Source of the DNA: Brevibacterium sp. W7.2
GTDB taxonomy: Bacteria > Actinomycetota > Actinomycetes > Actinomycetales > Brevibacteriaceae
Assembly (NCBI RefSeq): GCF_018137945.1
Contig: NZ_CP073089.1
Coordinates: 62,001 to 126,000 of the forward strand
Length of the DNA: 64,000 nt
Direction of reading: 5' to 3'
Below are positions 35,576 to 45,600 of the stretch, in pieces (positions within the stretch are counted from its first letter, which is position 1; each line of letters begins with the position of its first letter). Position numbers and translations under genes: made by a program. Below the pieces are notes generated by a model, which was not told the DNA's origin, ran no database searches, and saw only the letters and a program-made list of their open reading frames with translations.

Positions 35576-35767
35576 GCGGAGGCGGGGGACTGGTGGGTTG
35601 GGTGCCCGCGTGGAGGTCTGCGTGCCGGATGCAGAAGATGAGCCTGTGATGCACACGTACTTCGGCTTTGGGCACTGCAGGGTCGTCTACGGTATGTGCG
35701 CGAGTACTCGGGTCGTGTCAGCAGCGGCCTGTAGCGTTGACCCACCCTGGAACACATACGAACCCAA

Positions 35768-35785
35768 CCCGACACCGATGTCGGG
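35768..35785. terminator. Hairpin CCCGACA-CCGA-TGTCGGG
   Basis: A perfect 7-bp stem with a CCGA loop lies 193 bases after the GlcD-type gene, in the 349-base gap 35576-35924. The rest of that gap becomes AT-rich towards the 13E12 gene. Confidence 0.45.
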
Positions 35786-35878
35786 ACACGCATCGGCACG
35801 TAGACAACACAACTTGCGCTATGAATCGAAGAACCTAGAACACTTGGAAAATAGTCGAACAAAAAACAAAGAAACATC

Positions 35879-35905
35879 TTGACACGCACCGCAACGGTGT
35901 ATAAT
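35879..35905 (+). promoter_or_regulatory. Near-consensus promoter of the 13E12 gene with an inverted repeat in the spacer
   Basis: TTGACA at 35879-35884 and TATAAT at 35900-35905 are both perfect, 15 bases apart; an alternative -10 TAATAG at 35902 gives 17. The spacer is almost filled by CACCG-CAA-CGGTG (35887-35899), which could be an operator. The surrounding 60 bases are AT-rich, unlike the rest of the window. Confidence 0.75.
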
Positions 35906-35924
35906 AGGTCACACGACATGGACA

Positions 35925-38300
35925 ATGGCGAATGGACCCCTGGACACCATGACTCTCACCCCGAACCGCAAGCACCCCACCCCCGGCAACGACGCCGCAG
36001 GTGCGCACACGGGCGAGTCCTCGACGCCGGAATCCTCCCCATCCACTGGTGACACCCCGGATACCGAATCCCTGTTCGATCAGCTCACCAACGCCGGCAT
36101 CGACCTCACCGGAAACCCCCTCGCCGACACCTTCACCGCCCTCACCCCCACCCCACCCGCCGAAGACCACAGCCCCGAGCCGGAGAGCACCTACTTCGAC
36201 ACCGTCGACGACGATGCCGCACACGAGTCAGCCAGCCCCCACACCACTGATGCCGCCAGTGATCCATCGACACCCTCGGGTGAGGAACACGATTCCGTCG
36301 ACGACGAGATCGCTGAGATCGCTGCGGCCGCTGCCGCGTTGGACGGGGACACCGACGTGCCCGCCTGGGTGAGCAGGCACCCTCTCTTCACCGGCACCGC
36401 GTGGGCGGACCTGTCCGCGTTCGCCCCGGAAGTCACCACCGGCATCACCACGCTCATGGCTCTCGATGCCCAACTGCGGTCCTTCGACAAACCCATGGGC
36501 CCCGACGAGGCACTCCTCCTCGTCGACGGTGCCGAAGCCCTTTCTCGGGTCTCGGAAGCTCTGTCGATTCTCGCCCTGTCCGTCTATGACCGGGTGGGGA
36601 CACCGGCGGAGACGGGGGCGAAGGACACGAAGTCCCTCATCCAGGACCGACTCAACCTCACCCGGACAGAAGCCCATCGGCGGGCCGAGATGGCCAAGAA
36701 CCTCGGTGGGCGGGTGGATCTGGCCGGGCAGGCGCTGAAACCCTTGTGTCCCGAAGTCTCCGAAGCCCTCCACGCGGGTGCGTTGTCGGCAGGGCAGGCG
36801 AAGACCATTGATGACTGCCTGGCCGCCCTCCCCGACTGGGTGAGCCCGGAGCAGCGGGCGGATGTGGAAAAACGTCTCGTCGGCTATGCTCCGACGGTTC
36901 GAGTCACTGATATTCGTGCGATCTTTAACCGGATGCTGGGGTATATCGACCCGGATGGGAAGAAACCGGTCGAGGAGACACCGCGCAGTGACTATGCGGT
37001 GACGATGCGACCCAAACGCAATGGTGACTGGGTGCTCAATGGTCTCCTCGACCCCGTGGCGGGGGCGGCGTTGAACGGGTTGCTGACCTCACGGATCAAA
37101 TCCGCGACCGAATCCACCCCAGACCAGGACACCAGCCCCACCGTCAGTGACAGTAATGCCTTCGGAGTACCCACCGGCGCCGACGCCGATGGTTCGGATG
37201 CCTGCGGGAATCCTGGTGATGGTGTCTTCGATGCGGCCGCCGATGGCGGTGGAGTTCACGCTGGGAATGACACCGTGATTGACGGTCAGGAGTCTCTGTT
37301 CGACGTTGTCGATTCCGTGTTGCGTGGTGACCGGTTCGACGCACCGCTACCGACGGTTGGCCAGGTAGCCGCCGGGCACGGTTCGGGCCCCAACGGCACT
37401 GCCGACCCCAACGGTTCGCGCGTCAACGGAATGACGAACCCTGACGGCTCATCTGATGCCAACGGCGCTGGCGGTCCGCAGAACACTAACTTCGACGGCA
37501 GCACCACCACTTCTACCGGCGCAGCCGGCACTAGCAACACTAGTCCCGGTGAGATTCCGGGTACGCCGGAGGACAGTGAGTTCCTTGTGGGTGTCGGGGT
37601 GCGTGCTGACGGGTCCCGGGTCGATCTGACTGCTGAGCAGCCCACGGCGAGGGCGTGGATCTATGAACGGTTCGCGACTCTGGTCTCGCGGATCAGCATG
37701 GACCAGGCCGGGGCCGGGACCCCCTACGCGCTCGTCGTAACTGCGACGGCTGAGGACCTGGCCCACGGCACCGGGGAGGGCACCACCGGTGTTGAGACGC
37801 CGATCCCGATCAGTGAACTGCAGACCCGCGGGTTGAACGGGCAGGTGTTCTTCCATCTGGTGTCACAGAAGGCGAAGACGGTGCAGGTACTCACGGAGAA
37901 GAGGTTTGCCAACAAGCAGCAGATCGCAGTGGTCACGGCCCGTGACAAGGGGTGTACGTTCCCGGGCTGTGATGCCCCTCCGGGGTGGTGTGATGCCAAT
38001 CATGTGATCCCGCATGCCCGGGGAGGGCGCACGGAGATCAATAATCTGGCACTGGCGTGCAGTGCTCATCATCATCTGATGGACCGGTCGGAGTGGGAGA
38101 TGCGGATGATGACCAATGGGCGCCCGGCGTGGGTGCCACCGGCATCGGTCGATCCTGCCCGGGAACCGATCTTCCATCCCCGGTTCCTTGCCGAGGACAT
38201 CATGAGCACTCTCTTCGACGACCTCGCCGACACGGGCGGCCTTGATGATGCCGGTGGGGGCGGGTCGGGTGCGAACGGGTCGAGTCGACCACCGTGCTGA
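35925..38300 (+). CDS. 13E12-repeat/DUF222 HNH endonuclease family protein
   Basis: A 791-residue protein. Residues about 150-370 carry the DUF222 (13E12) helical domain (SLIQDRLNLTRTEAHRRAEM, CPEVSEALHAGALSAGQAK). The C-terminus has an HNH nuclease domain with CTFPGCDAPPGWCDANHVIP, RGGRTEINNLALACSAHHHL, including paired zinc cysteines and the HNH residues. A Gly/Asn/Asp/Ser-rich linker lies between (about 37180-37560). These proteins are multicopy in many actinobacteria and are regarded as possible homing or mobile elements. A start at 35949 is also possible. No terminal inverted repeats are seen. The over-represented CGCCGAGG octamer was not found here. Confidence 0.88.
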   Translation: MANGPLDTMTLTPNRKHPTPGNDAAGAHTGESSTPESSPSTGDTPDTESLFDQLTNAGIDLTGNPLADTFTALTPTPPAEDHSPEPESTYFDTVDDDAAHESASPHTTDAASDPSTPSGEEHDSVDDEIAEIAAAAAALDGDTDVPAWVSRHPLFTGTAWADLSAFAPEVTTGITTLMALDAQLRSFDKPMGPDEALLLVDGAEALSRVSEALSILALSVYDRVGTPAETGAKDTKSLIQDRLNLTRTEAHRRAEMAKNLGGRVDLAGQALKPLCPEVSEALHAGALSAGQAKTIDDCLAALPDWVSPEQRADVEKRLVGYAPTVRVTDIRAIFNRMLGYIDPDGKKPVEETPRSDYAVTMRPKRNGDWVLNGLLDPVAGAALNGLLTSRIKSATESTPDQDTSPTVSDSNAFGVPTGADADGSDACGNPGDGVFDAAADGGGVHAGNDTVIDGQESLFDVVDSVLRGDRFDAPLPTVGQVAAGHGSGPNGTADPNGSRVNGMTNPDGSSDANGAGGPQNTNFDGSTTTSTGAAGTSNTSPGEIPGTPEDSEFLVGVGVRADGSRVDLTAEQPTARAWIYERFATLVSRISMDQAGAGTPYALVVTATAEDLAHGTGEGTTGVETPIPISELQTRGLNGQVFFHLVSQKAKTVQVLTEKRFANKQQIAVVTARDKGCTFPGCDAPPGWCDANHVIPHARGGRTEINNLALACSAHHHLMDRSEWEMRMMTNGRPAWVPPASVDPAREPIFHPRFLAEDIMSTLFDDLADTGGLDDAGGGGSGANGSSRPPC

Positions 38301-38460
38301 CCGGGCCAGGGGACCACTCTGCCTTCACACAGTCGATTGCGGTGGAATCGCAACTCGAGGGGCCGAGCGACTCAGATCAGTCCGGGTACCGGCGTTTCGG
38401 ATGATTGAACCGGCCTCGATCAGACCATTCATCTGTGAACATTCATTCATCTGTGACTAT

Positions 38461-39375
38461 TCATCTGCGGCTTTCCGGCACCAGTTCTGCGTCGTCGCTG
38501 GCCAGATCGCGCAGAGCCGCGATGGCATCGGCGAGAAGGGCCTGCTGAGGATGCCCGGGATCGCTGATGGCATGGATATAACGAGTCGGAACGGGATCGG
38601 CCAAGGGAACGACCGCCACCCCGGCGGGCAGCGGATCAATTCCGAGGCGGGGAAGAACCGTCACACCCAGTCCGCGGCTGACCATATGCAGAGCCGTGGG
38701 GAAACTGTGGGCCTCGTGCTTGAAGTGGACCGGGACCCCTGCTCGCGCGCATGCGTCGAAGAGGATCGTCCGGCATGGGCCGCCCCCGGTGTCGTTGTCG
38801 ATCCATGGCAGCTGGGCGAGGTCGCTGAGGGAAATCGAGTCTGCTGCGGCCATTGGGTGGTCTTCGGGTACTGCTGCAACGTACGGATCTTCGATGAGGA
38901 AGCTGCTGTCGACCCCGGAGGGAAGGCTGAGCTCCGGGGATTCGGCGATCATGACCTGGATGTCGGATTCGAGTTCGGTCCATGGTCCTTCGGCGAGGTT
39001 GAGCTGAACGGCAGTATGGGGATAACGGTGCTCGAGGTAGGCGACAAGCTCGGGAAGCCAACGAGTGCCTGCCGAAGCGAAGTATGCGATCGAGAGCCGA
39101 TCGACGCGGCTCTCCTGCAGCTCAGAGATTCGCTGCTGCAAACGGCTCGTCGATTCGAGCACGGCGTCAATGTCAGCGAGGATGGCCGAACCGGTATCCG
39201 TCAAGCCCAGTCTGCGCCCACGTCTCGTGAAGAGAGTGAGGCCGGTCTGCTTCTCGAGAAGCTTGAGATGATGGCTGACGGCAGACGGCGACAGGCCGAG
39301 GTGCTGAGCGGCCGACCGCACTGAACCCGTGACCGCGACGGACTTGAATGACTGGAGATGCGACACCGAGTGCAT
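38461..39375 (-). CDS. LysR-family transcriptional regulator
   Basis: A 304-residue LysR protein. The N-terminal HTH is SVRSAAQHLGLSPSAVSHHL (residues about 16-35) and the C-terminal periplasmic-binding-like domain follows. The start at 39375 (MHSVSHLQ) places the HTH at the normal distance; the longer frame from 39603 covers the intergenic operator and the divergent promoter. It is divergent from the EamA transporter it probably controls. Three copies of ATTCATCTG follow its stop (38427, 38445, 38459). Confidence 0.9.
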   Translation of the reverse strand: MHSVSHLQSFKSVAVTGSVRSAAQHLGLSPSAVSHHLKLLEKQTGLTLFTRRGRRLGLTDTGSAILADIDAVLESTSRLQQRISELQESRVDRLSIAYFASAGTRWLPELVAYLEHRYPHTAVQLNLAEGPWTELESDIQVMIAESPELSLPSGVDSSFLIEDPYVAAVPEDHPMAAADSISLSDLAQLPWIDNDTGGGPCRTILFDACARAGVPVHFKHEAHSFPTALHMVSRGLGVTVLPRLGIDPLPAGVAVVPLADPVPTRYIHAISDPGHPQQALLADAIAALRDLASDDAELVPESRR

Positions 39376-39395
39376 TCTCGGATCGTATTGAGAGC

Positions 39396-39421
39396 GCGCA
39401 CAGTTGTGCAATAGTGTGCGC
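39396..39421. promoter_or_regulatory. Candidate LysR operator between lysR and eamA-type genes
   Basis: GCGCAC at 39396-39401 and GTGCGC at 39416-39421 form a spaced inverted repeat, overlapping a tighter one, GCACA-GT-TGTGC at 39398-39409. This lies 21 bases upstream of the LysR start and 25 bases upstream of the proposed transporter start. Confidence 0.55.
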
Positions 39422-39445
39422 TTTTCATGGACAGTCGCAGACGGA

Positions 39446-40459
39446 ATGATCGAGGTTATGAGACACAATCCTGACGCCGACCGTCCAACAGAGCGAATGA
39501 ATCGAATTGAACGGCGACCGTCCCTGAGTGACAGGATTCCTGCGTTGCCGTGGATCGCCGCATTGCTCACCATGGTGTTCTGGGCGTCGTCATTCGTCGT
39601 CATCCGCGATGCCGCTGCTCATTTCAGCCCGGGCGCGATGGCGCTGCTGCGCTGCATCGCGGCAGCCGTGGTCCTCTCACTCTGGATGGTCTTCCGCAGG
39701 CCCCGCATCCCCTCGTCGCCGAGAGTATGGTTCATCGTCGCACTCTGGGGAGTGGCGTGGTTCGCCGCCTACGTCGTCGTCCTCAATGCCGCTGAGCATT
39801 CGATCGATGCTGGGACCGCCTCGATGATCGTCAACATCGCCCCGCTCATCATCGAGGTTTTCGCCGGCATCGTCCTCGGTGAGGGGCTGCCGTGGCGTCT
39901 GCTCGTCGGCATCTTCGTCTCCCTGGCGGGAATCGTGCTCATCACGGTCGCGAGCTTCACCGGAGTCTTCACCATCGGCGGTCTTGTGCTGAGCCTTTCA
40001 GCGGCGCTCCTCTACGCCGCGTGCGTGCTCCTGCAGAAGCACTTCCTCTCCGGCGAGGATTCGGTGACCGTGACGTGGTTGGGCATTCTCGCCGGCACCC
40101 TCGCCTGCCTGATCTTCACCCCGAGCCTCCTCACCGAGGTCGCCGCAGCCCCCATCGACATCACTCTCCAAGTGATCTACCTGGGCATTGTGCCCACGGC
40201 CATCGCGTTCAACCTGTGGGGTTATGCGATCCGCGTGCTCCCTGCCGGCCTGCTGAGTTCGTCGAGTCTGCTCGTGCCGGCGATCGTCGTCGTCCTTGCC
40301 TGGATTGTTCTCGCCGAGGTTCCGCCGCCCCTGGCAGCAGTCGGCGGCGTCCTCTGCCTGGTCGGCGCCGGCTGCGCTATCGGTCCGCAGATTCTCAGAT
40401 CGGTGCAGTCGGTCCGGTCGCCGGGTGCTCAGCCCTCGGCCTTGCCCTGTCGCCAGTAG
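39446..40459 (+). CDS. EamA/DMT-superfamily transporter
   Basis: A membrane protein of about 337 residues with ten helices in two EamA repeats; the first begins LPWIAALLTMVFWASSFVVI and the second ends in SSLLVPAIVVVLAWIVLAEV. RhaT/YdcZ-like members export amino acids or metabolites. The start is uncertain: ATGs at 39446, 39458 and 39497 have only weak ribosome sites. It is divergent from the LysR gene. Its 3' end overlaps the convergent siderophore-interacting protein gene by 31 bases. Confidence 0.85.
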   Translation: MIEVMRHNPDADRPTERMNRIERRPSLSDRIPALPWIAALLTMVFWASSFVVIRDAAAHFSPGAMALLRCIAAAVVLSLWMVFRRPRIPSSPRVWFIVALWGVAWFAAYVVVLNAAEHSIDAGTASMIVNIAPLIIEVFAGIVLGEGLPWRLLVGIFVSLAGIVLITVASFTGVFTIGGLVLSLSAALLYAACVLLQKHFLSGEDSVTVTWLGILAGTLACLIFTPSLLTEVAAAPIDITLQVIYLGIVPTAIAFNLWGYAIRVLPAGLLSSSSLLVPAIVVVLAWIVLAEVPPPLAAVGGVLCLVGAGCAIGPQILRSVQSVRSPGAQPSALPCRQ

Positions 40460-41430
40460 CCCATGAACGCGACCTGTTTGCGGTCGACGCCGACCTCCTG
40501 CACAAGGTAGCGGCGCAGTCGTTTGACCGGTCCGGCCTCGCCGGCGATCCACGCATAGAACGGGCGGGAGCCGCGCTCGGTGTCACTCGAACTGCTCTGC
40601 GCAGCCTGTGTGAGCCGGGTAGGCGTGTCCCAGAGGATCTCCTCGTCGATGTCGACATCCTCGAGTTCGACTCCGCCTCCTGCGGACACCGACGCCCCCA
40701 CCTCGGCGAGGGCCTTGTTCTCTGCACGCACGGCCTCCCGCACTGCCGGCTCGAGAAGCGCGCCGAAGTCCGCGTCGCCGCGCGGCAGCCATTCGACCTC
40801 GAAGCCCTCGGGCGCCGTGAGATCGAGAATGTCGTCAGCGCTCGGAACCTCGATGACAGCCCTGCCGCTGACGGTCGCGTCCTTGAGGGAATCGAGGATC
40901 GAGGCGATGGCCGGGACAGCGGTCTCGTCACCGGCGAGCAGGATCTGATCGGCGTCGCCGCAGTCGAACTCGATGCCGCCGTACGCGCCCTGGTGGTGAC
41001 GGGACGGCCCGATGATGTGCAGTCGGTGGCCGATCTCAGCGTTCTTGGCCCAGGTCGCCGCCGGACCCGAATGGCCGTCGTCATCGATGTGGAGCACCAT
41101 GTCGACGACGAGTTCTCGGGCATCGCTGCGCCACTCGCGGACGGTGTACGTGCGCATCGCTCCGCGGACATCCTCATCGACCTGCAGCCACGCCTGGTAC
41201 CACGGGTTCCCGGCCTCGACCTGCTCGGCGAAGAAACCGAGGAGGTCGAACTCCGGAGCGCTCAGTCCGCCCGGCGGGATGATGAGCTTGAACCGCAGAT
41301 CACGCGGGTGCCCGTCGGTGCCGAAATCCGCCAAGTCGTCGCCGCCGAAGGTGATGCGGCGGAATGAGGGGCTCAGGTCCTCGATGCCGATGACGGTGGC
41401 CTCGAAAGCGCCGATGGATGCTCGTGACAC
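40429..41430 (-). CDS. Siderophore-interacting protein (FAD, ferric-siderophore reductase)
   Basis: A 333-residue SIP-family flavoprotein. The FAD motif is RTYTVREW, followed by HIDDDGHSGPAATWAKNA and the NAD(P)-side segment LLAGDETAVPAIASIL. The C-terminal FYAWIAGEAGPVKRLRRYLV is the family hallmark. It probably reduces Fe(III)-siderophore in the cytoplasm to free Fe(II). The GTG start at 41430 (after GAGGAG) gives the expected N-terminus. It is divergent from the siderophore-binding lipoprotein with an iron box between. Confidence 0.92.
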   Translation of the reverse strand: MSRASIGAFEATVIGIEDLSPSFRRITFGGDDLADFGTDGHPRDLRFKLIIPPGGLSAPEFDLLGFFAEQVEAGNPWYQAWLQVDEDVRGAMRTYTVREWRSDARELVVDMVLHIDDDGHSGPAATWAKNAEIGHRLHIIGPSRHHQGAYGGIEFDCGDADQILLAGDETAVPAIASILDSLKDATVSGRAVIEVPSADDILDLTAPEGFEVEWLPRGDADFGALLEPAVREAVRAENKALAEVGASVSAGGGVELEDVDIDEEILWDTPTRLTQAAQSSSSDTERGSRPFYAWIAGEAGPVKRLRRYLVQEVGVDRKQVAFMGYWRQGKAEG

Positions 41431-41498
41431 GTGTTCTCCTCTGCCTCCTGCACAGGCAGGAGCGATCCGGCTGGTACTCGACGAGCATAACATCTTTG

Positions 41499-41517
41499 TT
41501 AGGTTAGCCTCTCCACA
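41499..41517. promoter_or_regulatory. DtxR/IdeR-type iron box
   Basis: TTAGGTTAGCCT at 41499-41510 matches the first 12 positions of the 19-bp DtxR consensus; overall I count 15 of 19 matches. It lies between the divergent siderophore-interacting protein (start 41430) and binding protein (start 41564), so both are probably derepressed in low iron. Confidence 0.8.
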
Positions 41518-41563
41518 ATGATGCTACGGTGATCTCGTTCCCGTTCCCTCTCGAAAGGTCGTC

Positions 41564-42529
41564 ATGCGCCGACGTCAGCTCCTGGCTCTCACCGCTCTCG
41601 CTCCGCTCGCCCTCGTCGCCTGCTCCACCGAGGCATCCGAGTCCGGGACCGCTCAATCGTCCGCCAAGAACTTCTCGTACTCGCCCGCCGGCTACGACGG
41701 CGTCACCGTCTCACTCGACAGACCAGCTGAGCGCATCGCGATGGACTTCTACTCCGCGGCCGCGCTCGCGCCGTACGGCATCACACCCGTCGCGGTCTTC
41801 GGATTCGGGCAGAACGAGTCCCCGGGGAAGTCGTTCGACACCACAGGCGTCGAGATCGTCGGCACCGACATGGAGCTCGACACCGAGGCGCTGGCCGCGA
41901 CAAGGCCCGACATCGTCGTCGCCTACGGCAACGAGACCGGCGACGGCTGGACCTGGTGGGATGACAAGCTCAGGGAGCAGGTCACCTCGCTCGTCCCATT
42001 CGTCCCGATCAAGCTCCAGGACCAGACGCCCGACGACATGTTCGGCCAGTACGCCGCCGTCGCCCAGGCGATCGGTGCAGACACCGACTCCGCGGAGATC
42101 ACCGCACAGCGCCGCGACTTCGATGCGGCACGGCAGCGCATCCGCGACGTCACCGCCGACAAGGACTGGCTCACGGTGCTCCTCGCGAACTTCAATGCCG
42201 ACATCATCTACACCGCGAAGGACCTCGGCATCGCCCGGATGCTCGCCGACGACGGCGTGACCCTCGTGGGACCCGACCCCGGCGCCGACAGCTCGTGGGC
42301 CGAGGTCTCGTGGGAGAAGATCAGCGATTACTCCGCCGATGTCCTCCTCGTCCACGACGCCTCGGCCGACTTCGAGACGAATCCGATCTACCTCAGCCTG
42401 CCGACGGTCAAGGCCGGGCAGACCGGCACCTGGGATGACAAGCGCGCCTTCACCTACGACGGGTATGCGGCATGGCTCAACGATCTCGCCGAGGTGCTCG
42501 ACCGAGCCGAGGACATCGACAAGAACTGA
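41564..42529 (+). CDS. Iron-siderophore ABC transporter substrate-binding lipoprotein
   Basis: A 321-residue FepB/FhuD-like binding protein. It has a lipoprotein signal with lipobox ending LALVAC (Cys20), a short Ser-rich linker, then a Peripla_BP_2 domain (YSPAGYDGVTVSLDRPAERI, ATRPDIVVAYGNE). It captures Fe-siderophore outside the membrane. No permease or ATPase gene is adjacent, so it must use components encoded elsewhere. Expression is probably iron-controlled through the box at 41499. The gap 42530-42687 to the next gene holds a small direct repeat of GATCCCGACCGG but no gene. Confidence 0.92.
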   Translation: MRRRQLLALTALAPLALVACSTEASESGTAQSSAKNFSYSPAGYDGVTVSLDRPAERIAMDFYSAAALAPYGITPVAVFGFGQNESPGKSFDTTGVEIVGTDMELDTEALAATRPDIVVAYGNETGDGWTWWDDKLREQVTSLVPFVPIKLQDQTPDDMFGQYAAVAQAIGADTDSAEITAQRRDFDAARQRIRDVTADKDWLTVLLANFNADIIYTAKDLGIARMLADDGVTLVGPDPGADSSWAEVSWEKISDYSADVLLVHDASADFETNPIYLSLPTVKAGQTGTWDDKRAFTYDGYAAWLNDLAEVLDRAEDIDKN

Positions 42530-42687
42530 TCCGGCTGAGCTCAGGACCGGAGCTGGCCGGGGCCGAGAACGATGAGAATCGGATGTGATCCCGACCGGAA
42601 GCGATCCCGACCGGTGTCATCGATGCGCTCCCTCCCGCAGCGACCGACCATGATGAGTGTCGAGCATTCCGGCAGCAACGAGTCGTC

Positions 42688-45600
42688 CTAGAAGTCGTAG
42701 CCGTCGCTGATGGTGATGACGACCTTTCCGTCGACGATCTCAGCGACGCCGTCGACGGAGAAGATCACCGTGTCATCGAATGCCCCGCCGTCGTCGAAGA
42801 ACGAGTCGTAGCTGCCCGTCACCAGCGCCTCACCCTCGGAGACCGTCGTGATCGCCCACGACGGGCCGCCGTTGGGTCCGGCCCCCATTCCGCCGTCGTA
42901 GTAGTACGGATCGGACGACGGGTCGGACACCGTGACGGTCGGATACGACGAGATCGACCACTTGAGATCCGTGGCATCGAAGCTCTCGGCGCTGTACGAG
43001 CCGAACGGGCAGCCGTCGGGCTGAGCCACGGTCTTCTTCGCGCAGCTGTCGACGAGCGTCTTGACCTGCTTGTCGACCTCGCTGCGGAACGCGTCCGTCG
43101 GCTCCGGTGCGAGCAGCGCGGGATCGCCCCCATCGAGGTCCTGGTCCTCGACGCTGCCGCCGAAGAAGGTGCGGGCCTCGATCGGATCCGCAGAGACGAG
43201 ATCGCTCTTCTCCGCCAACCCGACGGTGTAGAGGGCGGGGAACGCCGGCAGGGAGAGCGCCGAGTCGGTCGTGTCGACGTCGATCCCGTTGACCTTGACC
43301 GTGCTCAGCCCCGGCGTGTCCACCGTCAGGGGCGCGAGCTCCGGCGACTGCAGCGTCCACTCGTCGAAGAAGACCGCGGTCTTGCCCGACTTCACCAGCG
43401 AGAACTCGGTCGTGCTCTTGCTCCCGCCGAGGTCGAACGTCGCCGACACGAGCGCCTGATCATCGGCGACATCGGCATCGGCGACCGAGATGTCGGTCGG
43501 CAGTGCCTTGGCGCCGCCGAGGATGTCGTTCGTCAGCAGCTGCCGCTGCTCGGCGGGCACGTCGACATCGGCGATCTCGAGAGCACCTTCAGCGTCACCG
43601 TCGGCGAGGCGCTGCAGATACTTCTCGACGGTGGCCTCCGGGCCGAACATTCCGCCGTTGACCTGCGTGACGACGATCAGACCCGCCACGAGGACGAGGA
43701 CCGCCGCGCCGCTGATCACTCCGACGAGCGTCGCCTTCCTGCGGTTGAAGGGCTTGGCCGGCGGGGCCGCGGGATATCCGGCCGGAGGAACGGACGGCGG
43801 GGCCGCACTGCTGTTCCACTGCTGGGCGGTCGGCTGCTGACTCGATGCCGACGCAGCGTTCCCTGTCGTATAGGGGCCCGCCGCTGCCGTGTAGGGCGCA
43901 GACGAGTAGGGCGCAGACGCCTCCTGTCCCACGGTGGGACGGCCGGGGGAGGACCCTGCGATGGGGTGGGCAGGGGACTCCCCTGCCGGTTGTGATCCCG
44001 ACGCCGAGGTGGTCGGCGCGGCGGACTGCGCATCTCCGGGATTGCTGCCACCGGACCCCGGGCCGCCCGCGGATCCGACGTATCCAGCCGATGCGACCGG
44101 GCCAGCAGATCCGGCGGAATCGGACGGGGCGACAGAACCGGAATGACCGGCTGGGCTGGACGTGCCGGCAGTTCCCGGGGAAGCCGCGCCCGACTGTCCG
44201 GGCGCACCCGCGTCACCGCCCGGCGCCGCGTACCCGGGTGCCACCGGTGGCGGCGGGGGCGGAGTCGATCCGCCGGCGACGGCATCGGGGTGGATGAGCG
44301 GATAGCGCGGTTCGCTCATCCCGAGGGCGTGTCCCCAGTGCGGATGAATCGCGCGCCCGGCGAGGAACTTCGCGACTCCGGGCATCGTCAGCGCCAGCCT
44401 CGGCCCGAGGGTGCGCGAGACCACCTCGATGAGACCGCCCCAGAGAGCGAAGATGAGGAACGACCAGGCCAGCACGCCGATGCCGGCCTCAGCCGCGCCC
44501 ATGCCGCCGAACACCTCCGTCGCCTGTGCCGAGCCCTGCACAGCCGCGCGCAGAGGCAGCGCGAGAACCGAGAGCAGCCCCCACACCACGGCGAATGCGA
44601 GGGGGATCCGCCATGCGGTGCTCCACTGCCGGGGATCGGGGCCCTGCGCGGTCCAGTACGGACGCCGCGTGACCGTGGCGACGAGGGAGGCCGCGAGCAC
44701 CGCGAGGACGACCGCGATCAGCCCCAGCCACAGCTGCCCCGGCACATCGTCGCTGAAGATCGTCAGCGTCTCCGAGAAGCCTCCGGACTCCATGCCGAAC
44801 ACGCCGGTCATCGAGGCGGTGAGGCCGCCGAGGTGGACGAGCAGTGTGAGGACGAGGCCCATGTTGACGAAGGTCAGGGGGACGAGCTGCCCGGGAAGGT
44901 CGAGCCCGAGAGGCAGGACGAAGAGGGCGACGACGGACATGATCGCGACCATGACGATGAGGTGGATCCAGGCGACGAGCGCGGCGGGGACGACCCAGCG
45001 GAGGAATCGCGCTCCGACCGCCTCGGTGCCCTTGAAATGACCGGCGATGCGACCCCACATGCTCACGGCGATGACGACGAGGAGTGGAAGGAAGAACGAT
45101 CGCGGGGTGACCGCGGAGAACTCGAGGGTGGCGCCCTGACTGCCTTCCATGAGCGAGTAGCGGGCGGCGAAGATGAGCTGGAGGACGAAGAGCACGGCGG
45201 TGAAGGCGAGGGCCGAGATGCCGATGCGGATCCAGGTCGACCCCCGATTGGGGGAGGGGGAACGCAGCTCGCTCCACCGGGTGAACCACCACAGCGTGCC
45301 GAGGACGACTGCGGTGATGATGAGCGGGGCGCCGGAGAGGATGATGTCTCCACTGGCCGCGGCGAATCCGTCGGATTGGAACTCGAACCGCACGGCCGCC
45401 GAGCCGAACAGTGCCAGGGCGAGGAGGACGAAGGGGAGCGCGTAGCCGATCTTGTCGGTGCTCATGCCCGTGTACTCGGTGAATGAGTCGAGGTCGGACA
45501 TCGAACCGGCGATCGCGGCAAGGATGATCGCAACGACGATGCCCGCGGCGAGGGCGATTCCCGGCGGGAGGAGGATCGCCCGCCACGTCGCACCCTGGGA

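Noticed and set aside
35925..38300. Complete insertion sequence or homing element with defined ends
   Set aside because: No terminal inverted repeats or target duplication could be found around the 13E12 gene.
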